Source of the DNA: Nissolia schottii
Lineage: Eukaryota > Streptophyta > Magnoliopsida > Fabales > Fabaceae
Direction of reading: 5' to 3'
Assembly (NCBI GenBank): GCA_003254905.1
Contig: QANU01112481.1
Coordinates: 348,149 to 412,148 of the forward strand
DNA: 64,000 nt
Shown here: in pieces, positions 34,641-47,694 of the stretch
Position numbering within the stretch: the first letter of the stretch is position 1
Layout: the number at the start of each line of letters is the position of its first letter
Program-made: the position numbers and the translations under genes
Notes under the pieces: generated by a model
Seen by the model: the letters and a program-made list of their open reading frames with translations, nothing else
What the model was told of the DNA's origin: nothing
Databases searched by the model: none

Positions 34641-34914
34641 CACCATCATGATTACTATCCATAATTTTGGTTACAATATTCTTATTGGTGTTATCTTTTT
34701 CTTTGGGTTAATGGGTTGTCATCTAATTCTTGCTTTTTCAATGTTGTTAGGGCATTTACTACTACTTCTATCAGGTTTTTAAGAATAAGGTTGTGGTCAT
34801 TGCAGCTGCTAGAAAATTCAAGGGAATGGAGATGGTACTGTTGGAATGTTTGGTTGTGTAGTAGTTTTCTAGGTTAAAAAAAAGGGGAAACAGAAGTGTG
34901 GCAACACCAAGGGC

Positions 34915-36310
34915 GCACTACAGCGACGCGAGAATAAAGTCCCACATCGGGAAATATGATAGAAGGGGTCTTAAGATCTTCCTATATATAGAAGTCTCTT
35001 GTGAGTGTTATTCCTTGCTAATGCGCTCAGAGAGCTATGAATGTGCAAACTTTTTTTCCAAAAGCTCTAATTATTTTTATTCTTTCTCCCTCTTATTCTT
35101 CTGTCCATAGAGAAGCAGTGCCTCTACGTAGAGTGTCAAGATCTCCTAGTGTCCGTGCTCTTTAGTCATCAGTCATTTTCAGGTGAATGACTTTCTTCAC
35201 GGTTTATTTTCAGACCATATATTTATTTTTAGAAGTTATTTATGTTATGCATGTTTTTATGAAATCCTAGGAGGCAAAAATTAGTATTTTCTTTTAAGTA
35301 TTTATGAAATTAGTTATTATTTGGGAAATTTCTTATTTATGAAAATAGTTATTTATTTAGAAACTTCCTTAGAACTTCCTCATGAAAACCATTTTAGAAC
35401 TACATGAGACCATATGTCTTATTACATTAAATATGTCATGTTGCTTGTGTATGAATATTTATGAATAAAGTCATGTTATGCTATCAGTTATCAGTTAAGT
35501 TATCATGTACATGTCATTTCATGTTATGTTATTTAAATTGTTTTCATGAGAGTGAGATTTAGGATAGAACTGTAAGTCAGCGACAATCCATGTTGACATT
35601 GGTGTACCTTGTATGATCCTAACTTAGAATAGGATTCATGTAGAATTAGGGCAAGACCATGAAGTCCGGACTTGGCAACCCATAATACTCGATGTCTTGT
35701 ATCATGTCATGTAGATTAGGGCAAGATCGTGGAGCCTAAACATTTCAGGAGCAACTAAATCGTAATGCTCGGATTGTCTATCTATATAACTTTCCACTTG
35801 TTTATGTTTTCAAATGCCTTTACGTCCTATGTATTATAATTATATAAATATTTTCATGCTTGATATTATATTATGCATTGCGTTTGCATGTCATGATTAC
35901 GAACTGTCCCATGTCATCGTGGGGTCTGTCATTCACTAAGCGATGACTCACCCGTCATCAACTTTTTTTTCAGATAGCATTGACAAAGATACTCCTCTTG
36001 TTTAGTAGATTCCATCAAATCGAATTCTTGGTGAGCTTCACGTTGCCATAGAGTATTCTTTAGCTTTATTTCAGTTATTAAGATAGTTTATTTTATGTCA
36101 GTTAGTAGAGTGCTCCAATGAACTACAAGCAAAGAGTTTCATAATTTCATTATTTAATTATGTATCTTATGCAAAGGATTTTACTTTATTATATTTGTGA
36201 AGTTTAATTTATTTTAAAAAAGTTTTCTTATTATTTGTTTATAAAAGCTGTGCGTTTTGATGATTAGCACGTTAGGAGACTTCTGTAAGGGAACTAATCC
36301 CTTGCTTGCT
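34915..36310 (+). repeat. Repeat family of 4.6-8.3 kb, plus-strand copy
   Basis: Starts CACTACAGCGACGCGAG, then GTCCCACATCGGG, then TATA-like CTATATATAGAAGTC, and ends GGGAACTAATCCCTTGC. Start and end motifs match the inverted copy at 4590-8280. A GTCATCGTGGGGTCTGTCATTC / GATGACTC segment near 35920 also corresponds to a diverged segment near 4950-4990 of that copy. Non-coding. Confidence 0.45.
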
Positions 36311-37129
36311 GATGACGATTTCTGGGTCCTCATAGGTTATCTTGTTGTGGCTGCTATAGTTGGGTTATTATTCCTCACTCCATCATGCCATTACTACTAG
36401 TTATCAATGATTGATTTAGAACTATTGAGGATATTATGACCACAATTGGGGGTTGTTGTTTTTTTTTCATGGTATTGAACTACTTCTGTTGCAGGTTGTT
36501 ATTGGTTTAGTCTAATTCTTCAGATATAGAGTTCTTTTTGGATGAAGCTGTTTAGTTGGTGTCTTTAATTTCTCCTTCTAGGTGACTTTTTGTTAGCTTT
36601 GTTTTCTTGTATTTTGTTCTATTTTCATACTTCTTGTTTAATACCTGTGGCCTTTAGCTTTCCTCAGCCCACCCTGCGAGGGACCTTGGTGAGTAGACAT
36701 TGATCTAACATTTGTACTAGCTATTGAATTTAAAGAAATTTTGTGTATGATTTTTTAGTTTTAAATGGTTAAGTTCTTAGTAGTTGTTGTAAATAATTTT
36801 TAGTTAATTTTATTAAAGGAAATTATTTTTTTAAGAAATTGATTTATTAATTATCGAGGGATAAATCTGTTAAAAAAATAATATTATTTTATTTGAAACA
36901 ATTACTGACACATATATTAGTCAGTAATCATTTCAAATAAATGATTATTGTGGACAGTTATTGACAGATTTATCCGCCGCTAATTATCACCATATGCCAG
37001 TAATAAGTTACTAACGAGCTAAATATCGTCAAATATTTTTTTATGCACAATTTTTCGAAAACTTTAAAATTTACTGGTAATTTAACAAAATATATCGTTA
37101 AATCCACTGGTATATGTTTTTTAGTAATG

Positions 37130-39679
37130 CATATTTATTTATAGTACAAGAGGAAGATAATTGTTTTCAACGGTTACTTACTTCTACAATTTAAATTTGG
37201 TAACTGCTGGACGGTTACTTGCTTTCCATGCGATTCTGTTTGCTCCATTGGCACCAAATGGTCGTCGCTCCTTTTGAATTTGAATTTGAACATGAATCTA
37301 CCTGCCTTCTGACTTCATTGACGTGCTTGTCACGGGCCTCCTTGTGTCATCGTTTTATAACATGCTAACCTTTTCCAAAATGTCACTAAGTGTCATCATC
37401 GATCATATGAGCACCAATCAACAATTCCAATTCTTTTTTTTATCAGGATTATCTATAACCACTAAAAAAAATAAAAATATTTACTCCTAATTCTTTTAAC
37501 CTTAGGTTGCCTCTTCCGAGTACCAACCTCTTAATGAAAACACGAATGTTATAGATTCAAGCTTAAGAGGAAATCTAACTCAAAAGACTAGCTAATTGGT
37601 TGAGAGAATCCCCTAACTAAAATACTATACTTAAATGACAAGACTTTTCGACATGGGATACTATAAGTAACAAGTCCCATATTAGGGAGGATACCTTGAA
37701 AAGAGATGCTTTTGAGGCGTGGTTCTCCAATGATTTATGCTTATTACAAATGAGGCAGGGTTACTTGCAGACGATTTTGACCAACGGAGGAACTAGGTGC
37801 CGCCAAGTGAAGTGTCACATAGTATACAATCATTTTAAAGAGATGTCAATGTAACAGTCCTGCGTTGCGGAAGCTCGTTAGAGATACCATTAAAAGCTTA
37901 GTCTAACAAAGTAACTTCATTGCATAAAGCGAGAAATATGGGAGCCATGTTGCGAATAATATAATTAATATAGATGAGAAACCTCCTAAACATTACCCGC
38001 TTCAGAAAGAATAAACATAGATAAGACAACAAATGTAAAACAAAAGTAAAAAGTGACAAATATTGTTTTTCTTAGTGATAAAATGATAATTGCCTTGATA
38101 ATATGCTAATCATAGAGGAAGAAAGAAACAAAAATAATGAAGCACGATAACGTTACTCCATCTGTATGTTTAAAGGCTTGAAAAAATATTATAGATATGT
38201 GAAGGATAAAACAATAGAAAAATGGAGAGAGAGAGAGAGAGATCATGTATCTAGCTAGCAAAAAGGGGGCTTTTAGGAATGAAAAGGACACTGCGATCGT
38301 GCAAAATTGCATTATTTAACAAATCTATGTGATTTTGATCGGGCAAAACAACATTGTATAGGAGTAGGACAGGTCAGATCGAAATGTCTTGGATCCACAG
38401 GCCATGCAACTGTAGCCAAGCTTGAAAACTTAATTCTTACTACTTTTTAGGTGTTGAAAATGATACAACACTTTGATTAATTAATTGGCTGATCAGTGGT
38501 TGAACAATTTGTTAGACACCGAAAATTGAAATGACTAGAGGGGTGGGGAGAGGGTTAATTATGGCCGGTAGGTCCACGAACCATGTTGCACCCGACATAA
38601 TCCACCTAGCTAGTTAATTGATCTTGAAGGGTTATTAATTAATTGTTGTGGCAACATGTTTATGGAGTTCCATCGACTAATAAAAAAGACCTGCAAAATT
38701 GGCCAAGCAAATAGGTTAAGAGTTTTAAGTGTTAGAGGCTATGATTAAACATGACTCTTGTAATTTTAAAATGATACATACAATTAACATTTTTAACCTA
38801 GAAAATCTCTTAATAGATGATACATCCAAATCCCACAAAGCCAATTAAAGAGGCTATCAATAGTGCCATGGCATGGTTGGCTAGAAGATAGTGCATTACA
38901 TGGTGGCGCCTTCTTGTGTGCCCATCCAAGGGCAAGAACTTTTCTTCTACGTATAGTCACACAATCAAGGACCAACGCTGGTCAAGTTATATATTGTATA
39001 GCTACCTAGGTGTATATATAGTGCCATCTATTTCATCTTAATTTTTTTAAATGTGGCTACCCTTCCTTGCTTTGCTTTGCTTTCTCATATTTTGCTTTTG
39101 CTGAGGTGTGCCAACATAATATCTATCTCCATAGTCTCTACCATCCTTCATCTTGTGGGGTCTCCCTGTCTCTCGTTGCTGTCAACATACGTACGTACAA
39201 GAGGTTGAAAAGGAAAAGAGCTTAGTTATTTGCACTAGTTAACATTTTAAATTTATCGTTTAACACATACGTATACTTTTTTATTAAATACTTCTCTCCT
39301 AAACAATAAATTGAGAGATATTTTAGGGTGGTTACATGTCTAAAATTTTCTTTTTGACATACATTAAAAATTATAAATCCTACAAAAATTTATTAAAGAT
39401 ATATTTAAATATATTAAAACTTATCACATATTTTTATACAAGCACACATCACCCATAAATATCTCATAAGTTGAATAGAATTTATTCGAAAGACAAATAC
39501 GTATAAAAGTGATTTCTGAAATTCAAAAAGTAAAACACAACAGCCGCACCAAGTGGGATATAAACCAAGTTCCGTTTTTATCCTATCTATTTTGCTGCTG
39601 ATATTGGACTACCCTTAATAATTTGTTTTCTTCTTCCTTTTCTCACTTGTTTTTTAGTGGTGTGGATATATATATATAT
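37130..39679. other. Gene-free intergenic stretch
   Basis: AT-rich sequence with a short GA microsatellite near 38226-38242. ORFs at 38106-38312 and 38793-38975 are short and unrecognised. Confidence 0.5.
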
Positions 39680-39765
39680 NNNNNNNNNNNNNNNNNNNNN
39701 NNNNNNNNNNNNNNNNNNNNNNNNNNNNNNNNNNNNNNNNNNNNNNNNNNNNNNNNNNNNNNNNN
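39680..39765. other. Assembly gap (86 N) within a TA microsatellite
   Basis: N characters are flanked directly by TATATATA on both sides. The gap length is probably an estimate. Frames translated through it are meaningless. Confidence 0.99.
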
Positions 39766-41549
39766 TATATATATATATATATATATATATACACTATTCC
39801 TTTTATCTTCATTTTATGGACATCAGATTCACCTTTTTCTTTCAAGAGAATCGGGTGTCCTACGTGCTTGTCTACAAATATTGACGATTTCATACACTGA
39901 CACTCGATTAATTTATTATGTATAATTAAAGCAATCACAGAGAAATATACTATATTTATTTGCCAATTCTTACAAAATATATTTCATCTTTTAATTTTTA
40001 ATTATGTGGTCTAACACTGTCACACGAATAATTACATCCGTGCAACTATAATAATTGCATAAGAATTGTAAGATAGTATAAATTTAGTCACGCTCATGCT
40101 ATACAAGTATAGAATCATTAATTTACCATAACTTAAGTAGTATTGATATAAACTTAGCGTTCTTTCCTACCCTACCTTGTCAATTTTTTGGCATAAAATA
40201 TGAATATTTTAAGTGGTAAAAAGATTTGTGCTTCTCTTCCTAACAGCATTGAACAGGACATTGTCAAAAAAAGTTTCTGCTGGCCACTTTATATGCTGTA
40301 ATGCATTTATTATAATAGTTAATTTGCGCCATAATTAAGCACTATATTTTGAGGTTGATGAAAGCCAAAAGCCTATTGCAATATTTAATCGATCGCATGG
40401 TACGTGTTTGGATTTTGTTATGCAAAAGGTAAATGGGTCGTACAATGCATAACTAAACCATAATAATTTCACTTAATGATATGGTCGAATCATGGGATTA
40501 GTACAAGTACAACGTACGCAGCCCCGCAGCTAAATGATCGGCCTCACCTTCATGAGGTTTTATTTAATAATAACTATTGACAACTGTCCTATTCATTAGG
40601 TATCCTAACCCCTTGAAAATATGCGTTAACTAATAACTCAAAGCTAGCTAGTAGGGGCAATGTGGCCAATTCGATAAGACGAGCTAGCGAGGAAGGTACA
40701 GAAACACTTCGGAAACTTTCTCCCTGCTTAGAATAAAATATATGATGACAATCATAACTTTCAATATTGATTGGGTTATAGAAATTGTAGATAACAATAG
40801 CATCTTTTGGTCTCGTTGCAAGTATGATATCATAGTGTTACTTTTATTAGCTAGCTAGGTGGGGAAGAGAATATTGGCTATACATACAATTAGTTAGTTA
40901 AAATTCAAGAAGCTTAATATCACAATTAATTGTAGTTGGTAAAATTATGAGGAACGTGTAAAACTTCGTAGAAGAGACAAATATCAAAGACCGAAATATG
41001 TTTGATAAAGAGAATAAAGATAAAAAAAAATAACTTAAAATTTTTAAATTAATTTTTACACTTTAATAAAAATAAGAGACGCAAGAGATGCGTCTTTATT
41101 GTCGCACTGTGTCAATGTCCTGTTTGTGAAAGATTCGTGTGCAACACATGGATTGGGCACCATGAATGTGACACAAGAAAATGTGTCTCTGCTTTAGGTC
41201 ATTATATTGACTTTAAAAAGACAAAAGGTGAGATGGGGATTTTTTTCATGTCTGATTATGTGATTAGTACACTAATCCAATTGATTATCATGTTCCCTTT
41301 TATGAAATTAGTAACAGTTGTTTGACACGAAAAATTTATATCTATACCTCAACAGATGTCATATAACCTACAATTTAGTTGGTGGGCATGAAATCCACTA
41401 GTCTTTTTCGATTCCAATGGCAGAAAAGTTCTTTGGGCAGCAAAGGAGGAAATGACTTTGAACCGTGTGTTTGTTTTCCCATGCTCAATTATCCTGAAAG
41501 GAATTTTCTTTTTTATTAAAAAAAACGTCAACGGAATTGTGTGATGCGT
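39766..41549. other. Gene-free intergenic stretch
   Basis: AT-rich sequence. The small ORFs at 41137-41325 and 41349-41531 show no family features. Confidence 0.5.
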
Positions 41550-41559
41550 TTTTTATATG

Positions 41560-41878
41560 ACAAATACCGACGGTTTTATATATATATATATATAATTCTA
41601 AGTAATTTTTTAATTTTACGTATTTATTAATGGATAATTTTGTCAACAATTAAAAAAATTCACAGGATGGAGGCCAAACTTCAAAATTTATTATTGACAA
41701 AAATATAAGTCAGTACGTGTTACCCACTATTTTGTATATTTCTTAGTGTATACTTATCGATGTGCATTTATCAATAGATTTTTTGTACCGCTAAAGCAGA
41801 CAGTCAAAAAAAAAATCTGTCAGTAATATGCTAAAATCCATGGACAATTTCATTGGTATAAAGCATATTCTTACAGTG
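41560..41878. mobile_element. Possible CACTA right-end remnant
   Basis: Ends ...GCATATTCTTACAGTG, close to the TTCTTGTAGTG terminus of CACTA elements. It is preceded by ATACCGACGG, CTGTCAGTAATATG and AAATCCATGG...ATTGGTATAA phrases. These resemble the right subterminal region of the 32.2-37.1 kb element. No left end was found; probably truncated. Confidence 0.35.
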
Positions 41879-42112
41879 ATGTATCTATTTGATATAAGTA
41901 TTGAACGGATTATTTTTATCTATTACATTTAAACCAATGATTGAGAACAGTAAGAAGCACCAGTGACCTTAGAAATCTCTACGTGTAGGTCAATCACCTA
42001 TTTAAAAGCTGTGTTTTTTTTATGGTTTTCATTAGAAATGACTTAAACCCAAATACGGGGCAAGAAAAAAACCAGTCTATCAAAACTTAATAATGGTTGA
42101 CATGTAGAAACT

Positions 42113-43310
42113 TCTTTTTTTTTTTTTTTTTGAAAGAAAACGCAGTAAGAATAAGATTTTTTTCGATGATTAATTCAAAGCCCAATAATGTGCGATAAGA
42201 AATGTACAAAGAGACATAAAAAAATAACAATAAACACACAACCCACCGAACACACCAATAAGTTAGGAAATGGTCTCATTTAAATCTTCTTAAAAAAATT
42301 CAGTGGAATAAACCTTACTTTTTAAGGGAGAAAAAAGAACACCCAAATCAAGCTTGTTAAGGGCCTAAGAGGTAGAAAGAAAAAGAACAAAACATAACTG
42401 AAAACTCATCAAAACAAACAACACAGCCAACATCTGTCATTAGAAATACCTTGAAGTTCTTCATGAAAATTACCACTGACGACATTGATTGCATGGAAAG
42501 GAAGATAGATTCATGGATGCTGAGAATTTAAGGTAAGAGAGAAGGATATCTTATGAAGACAAGCATACTCAAAAAACTTGAATGACCTTCATATCAAGCT
42601 CACCTGATACGGGTAAAGGATCATCAAGACTTCCAACTTAATAAGATATGGCATCTATTTAAACCTCCACTTACCAAACTTTGAGCACAAATTCCTCCAC
42701 TGTTGAAGCCCAAAACTTGTCGAATTAACCACTTCGATGTAACAAATTGATTTTTTGTTGAAGATACAATTGTTCCTTACGTGCCATATAACCCAAATGG
42801 AGACCCAAAAAAAAAAGGCTATCCACCACTCTTTCTTGAGACTCTGATTAATACTGACGCTCATCCAAACTTCAAAAAATTGCTTAGCATTTTCAAGAGA
42901 AACCCAGACCAAGTTCCATTTTTCTTTTCACACTGACCATATCTCATGAGCAAACAAACATGTACAGAACATATGATCAATTGATTCCTCACCATTATTA
43001 CATAAAACATAAACCACATCCTCATTTTGAATAATATTACACGCACGAAATCTATCTTTCGTATTCAAGCTCCCATTGATAATAAACTAAACCAACAATT
43101 CAACTCTCGGGGAACAAGGCCTTTCCTGATTTTAGTTGAAAAATGAAAGTTATTGGCCTGATGAGATTGGGAGAAATACTTACCTGATTGAAAATACCCC
43201 ACTATTATCATGCTTCCAAATTAATTTGTCCGCCATACACGCATTGAGCTTAGCATTGAGAAGCACATTATGAAGATCTTACCATACTCGCTGTGAGAAT
43301 AAGATATGCA
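42113..43310 (-). mobile_element. 5'-truncated LINE (non-LTR retrotransposon) fragment
   Basis: Minus-strand frames, with a few shifts, give the C-terminal zinc-binding region of plant LINE reverse transcriptases (zf-RVT). The order is DKLIWKHDNSGVFSIR, then INGSLNTKDRFRACNII, then the Cys/His motif LCNNGEESIDHMFCTCLFAHEIW, then WNLVWVSLENAKQFFEVW and FFWVSIWVIWHVRNNCIFN. A T-run on the plus strand at about 42115-42131 would be the poly(A) tail at the 3' end. The reverse-transcriptase core and endonuclease are missing, as is usual for truncated insertions. Frames are broken, so it is inactive. Confidence 0.8.
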
Positions 43311-43995
43311 GCTATAACAAGGCACTAGGATTATTTTACAAATATAGCTAAGTAAAAGTTAAAAGTGTGACTAATTGATGTGCTTTTCTATGTAACAAAA
43401 ACAAATTTGATATGCTTTTTCATTCATGTGTGTTCGAAGTACATTTAGCCACGCCCAAACACGTGGTTAATTGAAATGATTAACTGTGGATAATTCCGAT
43501 TCTTTGTAGTGACATACACACACACATATATGAAATGATGATGACGCCATTGATTAGCAATCAACTTTTCACACTACTCATGGCTTGGCATCCACATTTT
43601 TTTCTATTTGGACTGCAAACAATTATCTTCATTCACTTTATTGGATATGAGAAATATTTTGAGTGCTCAGTATATGAGATCATAGATTTATATTTCATTT
43701 ATCATTAGATATGATTGAATGATGTTCAATTTCGTCTCCAAATTTTACACGTGTGCACAATCTAATCCTTGGATAAACATTAACCCAATTAGTCTTTCTA
43801 GGGTTTAATGATTATTAAGTTTAAAGATTAACAAATCCTTTTTTTTAATTCAAACACTAAGTTGGACGCACGTATGTCGAGTCTAAAATTAAAGTTAAAC
43901 ATTAACTTAGTAAAATTTTATTAAATGTGAATTTTGTTAAAATTTCATTTAATCTAATGATAAATGAAATTCACATCACATAACTAATTGCATGC

Positions 43996-44027
<32 letters not shown>

Positions 44028-45719
44028 CCCAGCAAAATAAGACCAAATAAATCAACCACACAAGAGTGGTGTATAACATTCCCAATTCATATTGTAACTT
44101 TTTTTTAAATTAAATATTGCGTCTTTTAAAAAACATTGTAACATGCAAAATGTTAACGTATTATCTAATAAAACAATACCGAATTAAGGGGCTAATTTTT
44201 TCAATAAAAAAGTTAATTAGTTGAGGTAATAATTAAGGATATTGGTTTTTCACTTTCCCTATTTTACTTGGGACAGTAGTAGCGACCAGCCCGTGTTATG
44301 TGACATGTGGCACTTGTCATTACCCTTCTTTAATTCGATGACATCAACTTTACCAAAAGAAAAATAAAACAAAAAAATAATAGAGATGAGCATAATCTGA
44401 ACAAAAAGCAAATCTGATTTTGTCTGTGTTGGGATAAACTCAGCCTTGATTAAATCAAGATCGGCATATCCGTGTTATATACATCTCTCTGCCTTTGCCT
44501 TTGCCTTTGATTTTCAAAATATTTAATCATTGCGTGTGCTTAGCATGATCATCAGCAAATGTCCCTACACATAATCTCAAAAGTGAGTGATTGAAGTTGA
44601 AAAGGATTTTTAATCCTAAAGTAAAAGGATCCTCATTTTAACAAATTAATATATATATTTATTAATAGCTAGGCACTTGCAATATTATCTTATAATATAG
44701 TCGAATATTTAAACCATTTCAACATATGACAGGAAGCAACACTATCCAAAGAAACAATGGAACGGTCCTCATTTTCCTACAGATTTTTACGTAATTAAAC
44801 AAATCAATCAATTCCTATATATAATTTAAAATGTATCATTAATTAAAAATATAATCTGTGCAGATTGACATATTTTTGTAGGATTCCATTCAATCCTATA
44901 TATGGCCTTGGGGCTTGTGAGTTATGACCAAGCCAAAGTTCTCCTTTGTTCTTGGTTACATTCTTTTCACACCTTTGAGCTTTTGAGAAACTTATCTTAT
45001 CCAAACTGCATCATTATTTATTGAGAATAAATTTGTGGCGGAAATTCAACAATGAGTAAGTAATTTGATCAGCTTCAATTCAAATTGATGTCATTTGACC
45101 ACATTGCTCTGTACGTGCAGGTGCATTCAAATGAGTTACTATCCAACTTTAGCCATGGCGAATCTCTAATAGCCAGATATGTAATGCAACTTCTAATTAA
45201 TTTCCAAGATAAATGTCATTTTTAAAAGTTTATTTAATGCATGTTCTAATAACATGATCACTTATTTAATTAAAGAGTTCTGCTACACGTACACCAAAAT
45301 TTATACATCATACATACACCTCGTATTTATATACATAAAATTTGTGTTTTAAACATAAAATTTGTGTTTTAACTCATGCAATATTTGTGCATTTAATTAA
45401 GTATAGTTGAGAGTATCATTTACAAGTTTGTAATGTTTGTGCACTCATGAAAATAAAGTTTGTGCATTATTAATGGTGTATGTATAAGTGTATGAAATTG
45501 GGTGCACATGTAACATTTTTGTTAATTAAAAACACAATCTTTAGAGCACATTAAAAATAAGCCACCAACATGCAAATATTTCTTTATTATTCCACTATTG
45601 CCTCATAGACAGGTTATATACATTAGAGATTGTGTAACATTCCCATCACGCACATGCTAATCCCCATTTGTAATAGTGTCAAAGAAGTCCTTCGTCCTTT
45701 ACATTATAAAAAAAAAAAC
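43311..45719. other. Gene-free intergenic stretch
   Basis: AT-rich DNA. A CACTA-like terminus (TTCTTTGTAGTG, 43500-43511) appears near the left end without a partner I could identify. Mixed TA/CA simple repeats lie at about 43996-44028. The phrase ATAAAATTTGTGTTTTAA is repeated in tandem at about 45335-45372. No coding region. Confidence 0.5.
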
Positions 45720-46300
45720 AGGACAGCATGAACAACATAAAGACTAGGTGTAGCAGAGGTATTCCTAAAAAATTATTGAATCAGTATTTTGTTTAAAATA
45801 TTATTCCTGTGGAAGTGGATAAGTGAGAATGGTGATAATAACGGAGTTTTGAATTGGCATTGATCCATGACCATCTAATTGTTATGATGTCATATATGTT
45901 CCGAAGCATGCTTTTGGCAATTGGGCTCCATGTGACAGTTGAAGGGAGCACTGTTTTAGTGCATGCATAGAAAGAGCCATATTGGGATGGTATATTATGG
46001 ACCCAACCCCAACAGAAATCAGACCAATGTGATTGGTGGTTCTTGAGCTCATTCAGTGCACAAATACAGGACATCCTAACATGTGAAACACTCTCTCAGC
46101 ATTGTCAATATTAGCATTACCTCTGCCTTCGTGCTGCAATCGAATCAGGGAGGGGCAGTTGGTGAGGCAACAATGACAAAACATCCTACCAAGAGGAACT
46201 TCAATGGCACACGTGAGGTGTGCCAGCTGCATGCACTAGACTTTCTTGTCATTAGTTATTGGTTTCACTGCCAACTAAAATTTAGAAACCTAAATTAATA
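45720..46300. other. Less AT-rich block without a supported gene
   Basis: About 580 bp with visibly lower AT content than its surroundings. It carries a 93-codon minus-strand frame (46074-45793; MSCICALNELKNHQSHW...) and a 71-codon plus-strand frame (46083-46298). Neither matches a family I recognise. It could be a gene fragment or a non-coding transcript; nothing in the sequence decides. Confidence 0.3.
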
Positions 46301-46405
46301 TGTATTAATTACAATTTAAATAACGGTGAATTTCGATTATATGTAAGAATGGAATCATCATTTTTTTTTTCTTTTCACTAGTAGTCATACTTATCTTCAC
46401 ATTAA

Positions 46406-46570
46406 CCTAGGGAGTGTGGTTGAGCGAAAGGGACTCATCCTCCCTTAACTAAATGTCAAAAATTCAATTCCTGTCTTTAGGTATAGAGTAACTTTAAATC
46501 TTTAGGGTTAGTTGTCTCGCCCTTAAAGGTGCTTACAAGCCACCAAATGAATTAATCATCGGGTCCACAA
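46406..46570 (+). mobile_element. tRNA-derived SINE-like unit (candidate)
   Basis: TGGTTGAGCG (46417-46426) fits the Pol III A-box consensus TRGYNNARNG. AATTCAATTCC (46461-46471) is a degenerate B-box (GGTTCGANTCC) at the normal spacing. The downstream part has TTTAGGGTTAGTTGTC... but no clear tail or flanking duplication. Confidence 0.4.
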
Positions 46571-47694
46571 TATGGACACTCTGATTGTGTACCAACAAAA
46601 ATAGTTATCATCACATTCAACCCTTGCATAATTAATATTTACACTAATTTCAATTGCAATGCAATCATGGCAGTACATGTCAATTTAGGTGTATATTCGC
46701 TACATATAAGCTGTCTTAATATTGAACAATAATTTTCTTTTCTTTTCCTTTGAAATGATCGAGCTTAAATCAACCTTAAAAACTAGCTAACTTCAATGTT
46801 CGAGTTATAAAGGTTATTTAAGTCATATATGCCTAGTCAAGATGTGAGGCTTCACATGTCATTTCACATCTAATCAAGATTGAATATATGAAGCGTAAAG
46901 TATGCATGACTAAAAATTTACGAGTGATACAATCTACAGCAAACCACATTTCTTGTTTTTAATTAAGAGATTACTATTTGTCCTGTAACTAGTAATACTA
47001 TGTGTAAACTACATTTTCTGCTACCATACAAACAGCATATGCATATGTTATGGCATACACGGCGATCGTGTGCACAAACTTCTTCACACGCGCATAAACT
47101 TTTCTATATAGCTACATAAAACTTGTTCAAATACGGAACCAAATCAAATTGGATCTATATTTCTTCCATGAATAACCTATGGCAACATAAAAGATTTCAT
47201 GATTTAATGAAACACAATTCTTTAAGAGAGAAGAGAAAAACGTCTAAGGATTTTATTCCTTTTTTGGTCAAAGTAAAAAACATCAAAGGATCAACGATGG
47301 ATGGGGACATAAACGGGCCATGCATGATGAGGTGCAAGACGACAACGGTAGAGAGAATATTTTACCCCAGTGAACCCATCCAAGAATTTCATTTATTGGA
47401 CTTATCTATAGTTCAGTTAATGGATTTATTAGTACATGGGCTTTGACAAAAAATAGTAACGATATTGACCAAAACTATAGCTACCTCTACAAATGGCAAA
47501 TGGCAAAGCAAACAACTTTTTTCAAGTATCACAATAGAATTTAATTACTTCAAGAATGAATATATCATAATGGCCAACACCAATGAAGCCCGATACCCAC
47601 ACGCCAATTCCTTTTGGCATTGAGGTTAGGAAGAGATCAGCCCATTCATTCTTCAAAATTGCTCCTCATCTTCTACCTTAAAGAAGAAGGCACT
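46571..47694. other. Gene-free stretch downstream of MATE A
   Basis: AT-rich. The 107-codon plus-strand frame at 47123-47446 has no recognisable features. The final ~150 bp next to the MATE A stop is probably its 3' UTR, since similar sequence (AAGAATGAATG..., CCTAACCTCAATGC...) follows the MATE B stop. Confidence 0.5.

Larger units (their letters stand above)
32240..37129. mobile_element. Probable degraded CACTA-type element with nested repeats (~4.9 kb)
   Basis: The left end is CACTACTAGAAAAACACTAA; the right end, reverse-complemented, is CATTACTAAAAAACATATAC. Flanks are CAC and CAT, a 2-of-3 match. Both subterminal regions are rich in short related motifs (CCGACGAATTTAGCGAC, CCGTCGATATTC, GGTGGATAT on the left; ATTGACAGATTTATCCGCCG, CGTTAAATCCACTGG on the right). 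The interior carries unrelated repeats, including 34040-34640 and 34915-36310, so it appears to have been a target for later insertions. No transposase frame survives. Confidence 0.5.

Noticed and set aside
39623..39938. ORFs spanning the N run
   Set aside because: They contain the assembly gap and flanking TA repeat, so the frames have no meaning.
43500..43511. A lone CACTA-like terminus (TTCTTTGTAGTG)
   Set aside because: No matching left end, subterminal array or target duplication could be found; possibly chance or a very old fragment.
45915..45950. A TGACAG...GAGCAC stretch resembling miR156/157
   Set aside because: Central positions do not match the family, and no complementary arm was found nearby to form a precursor hairpin.
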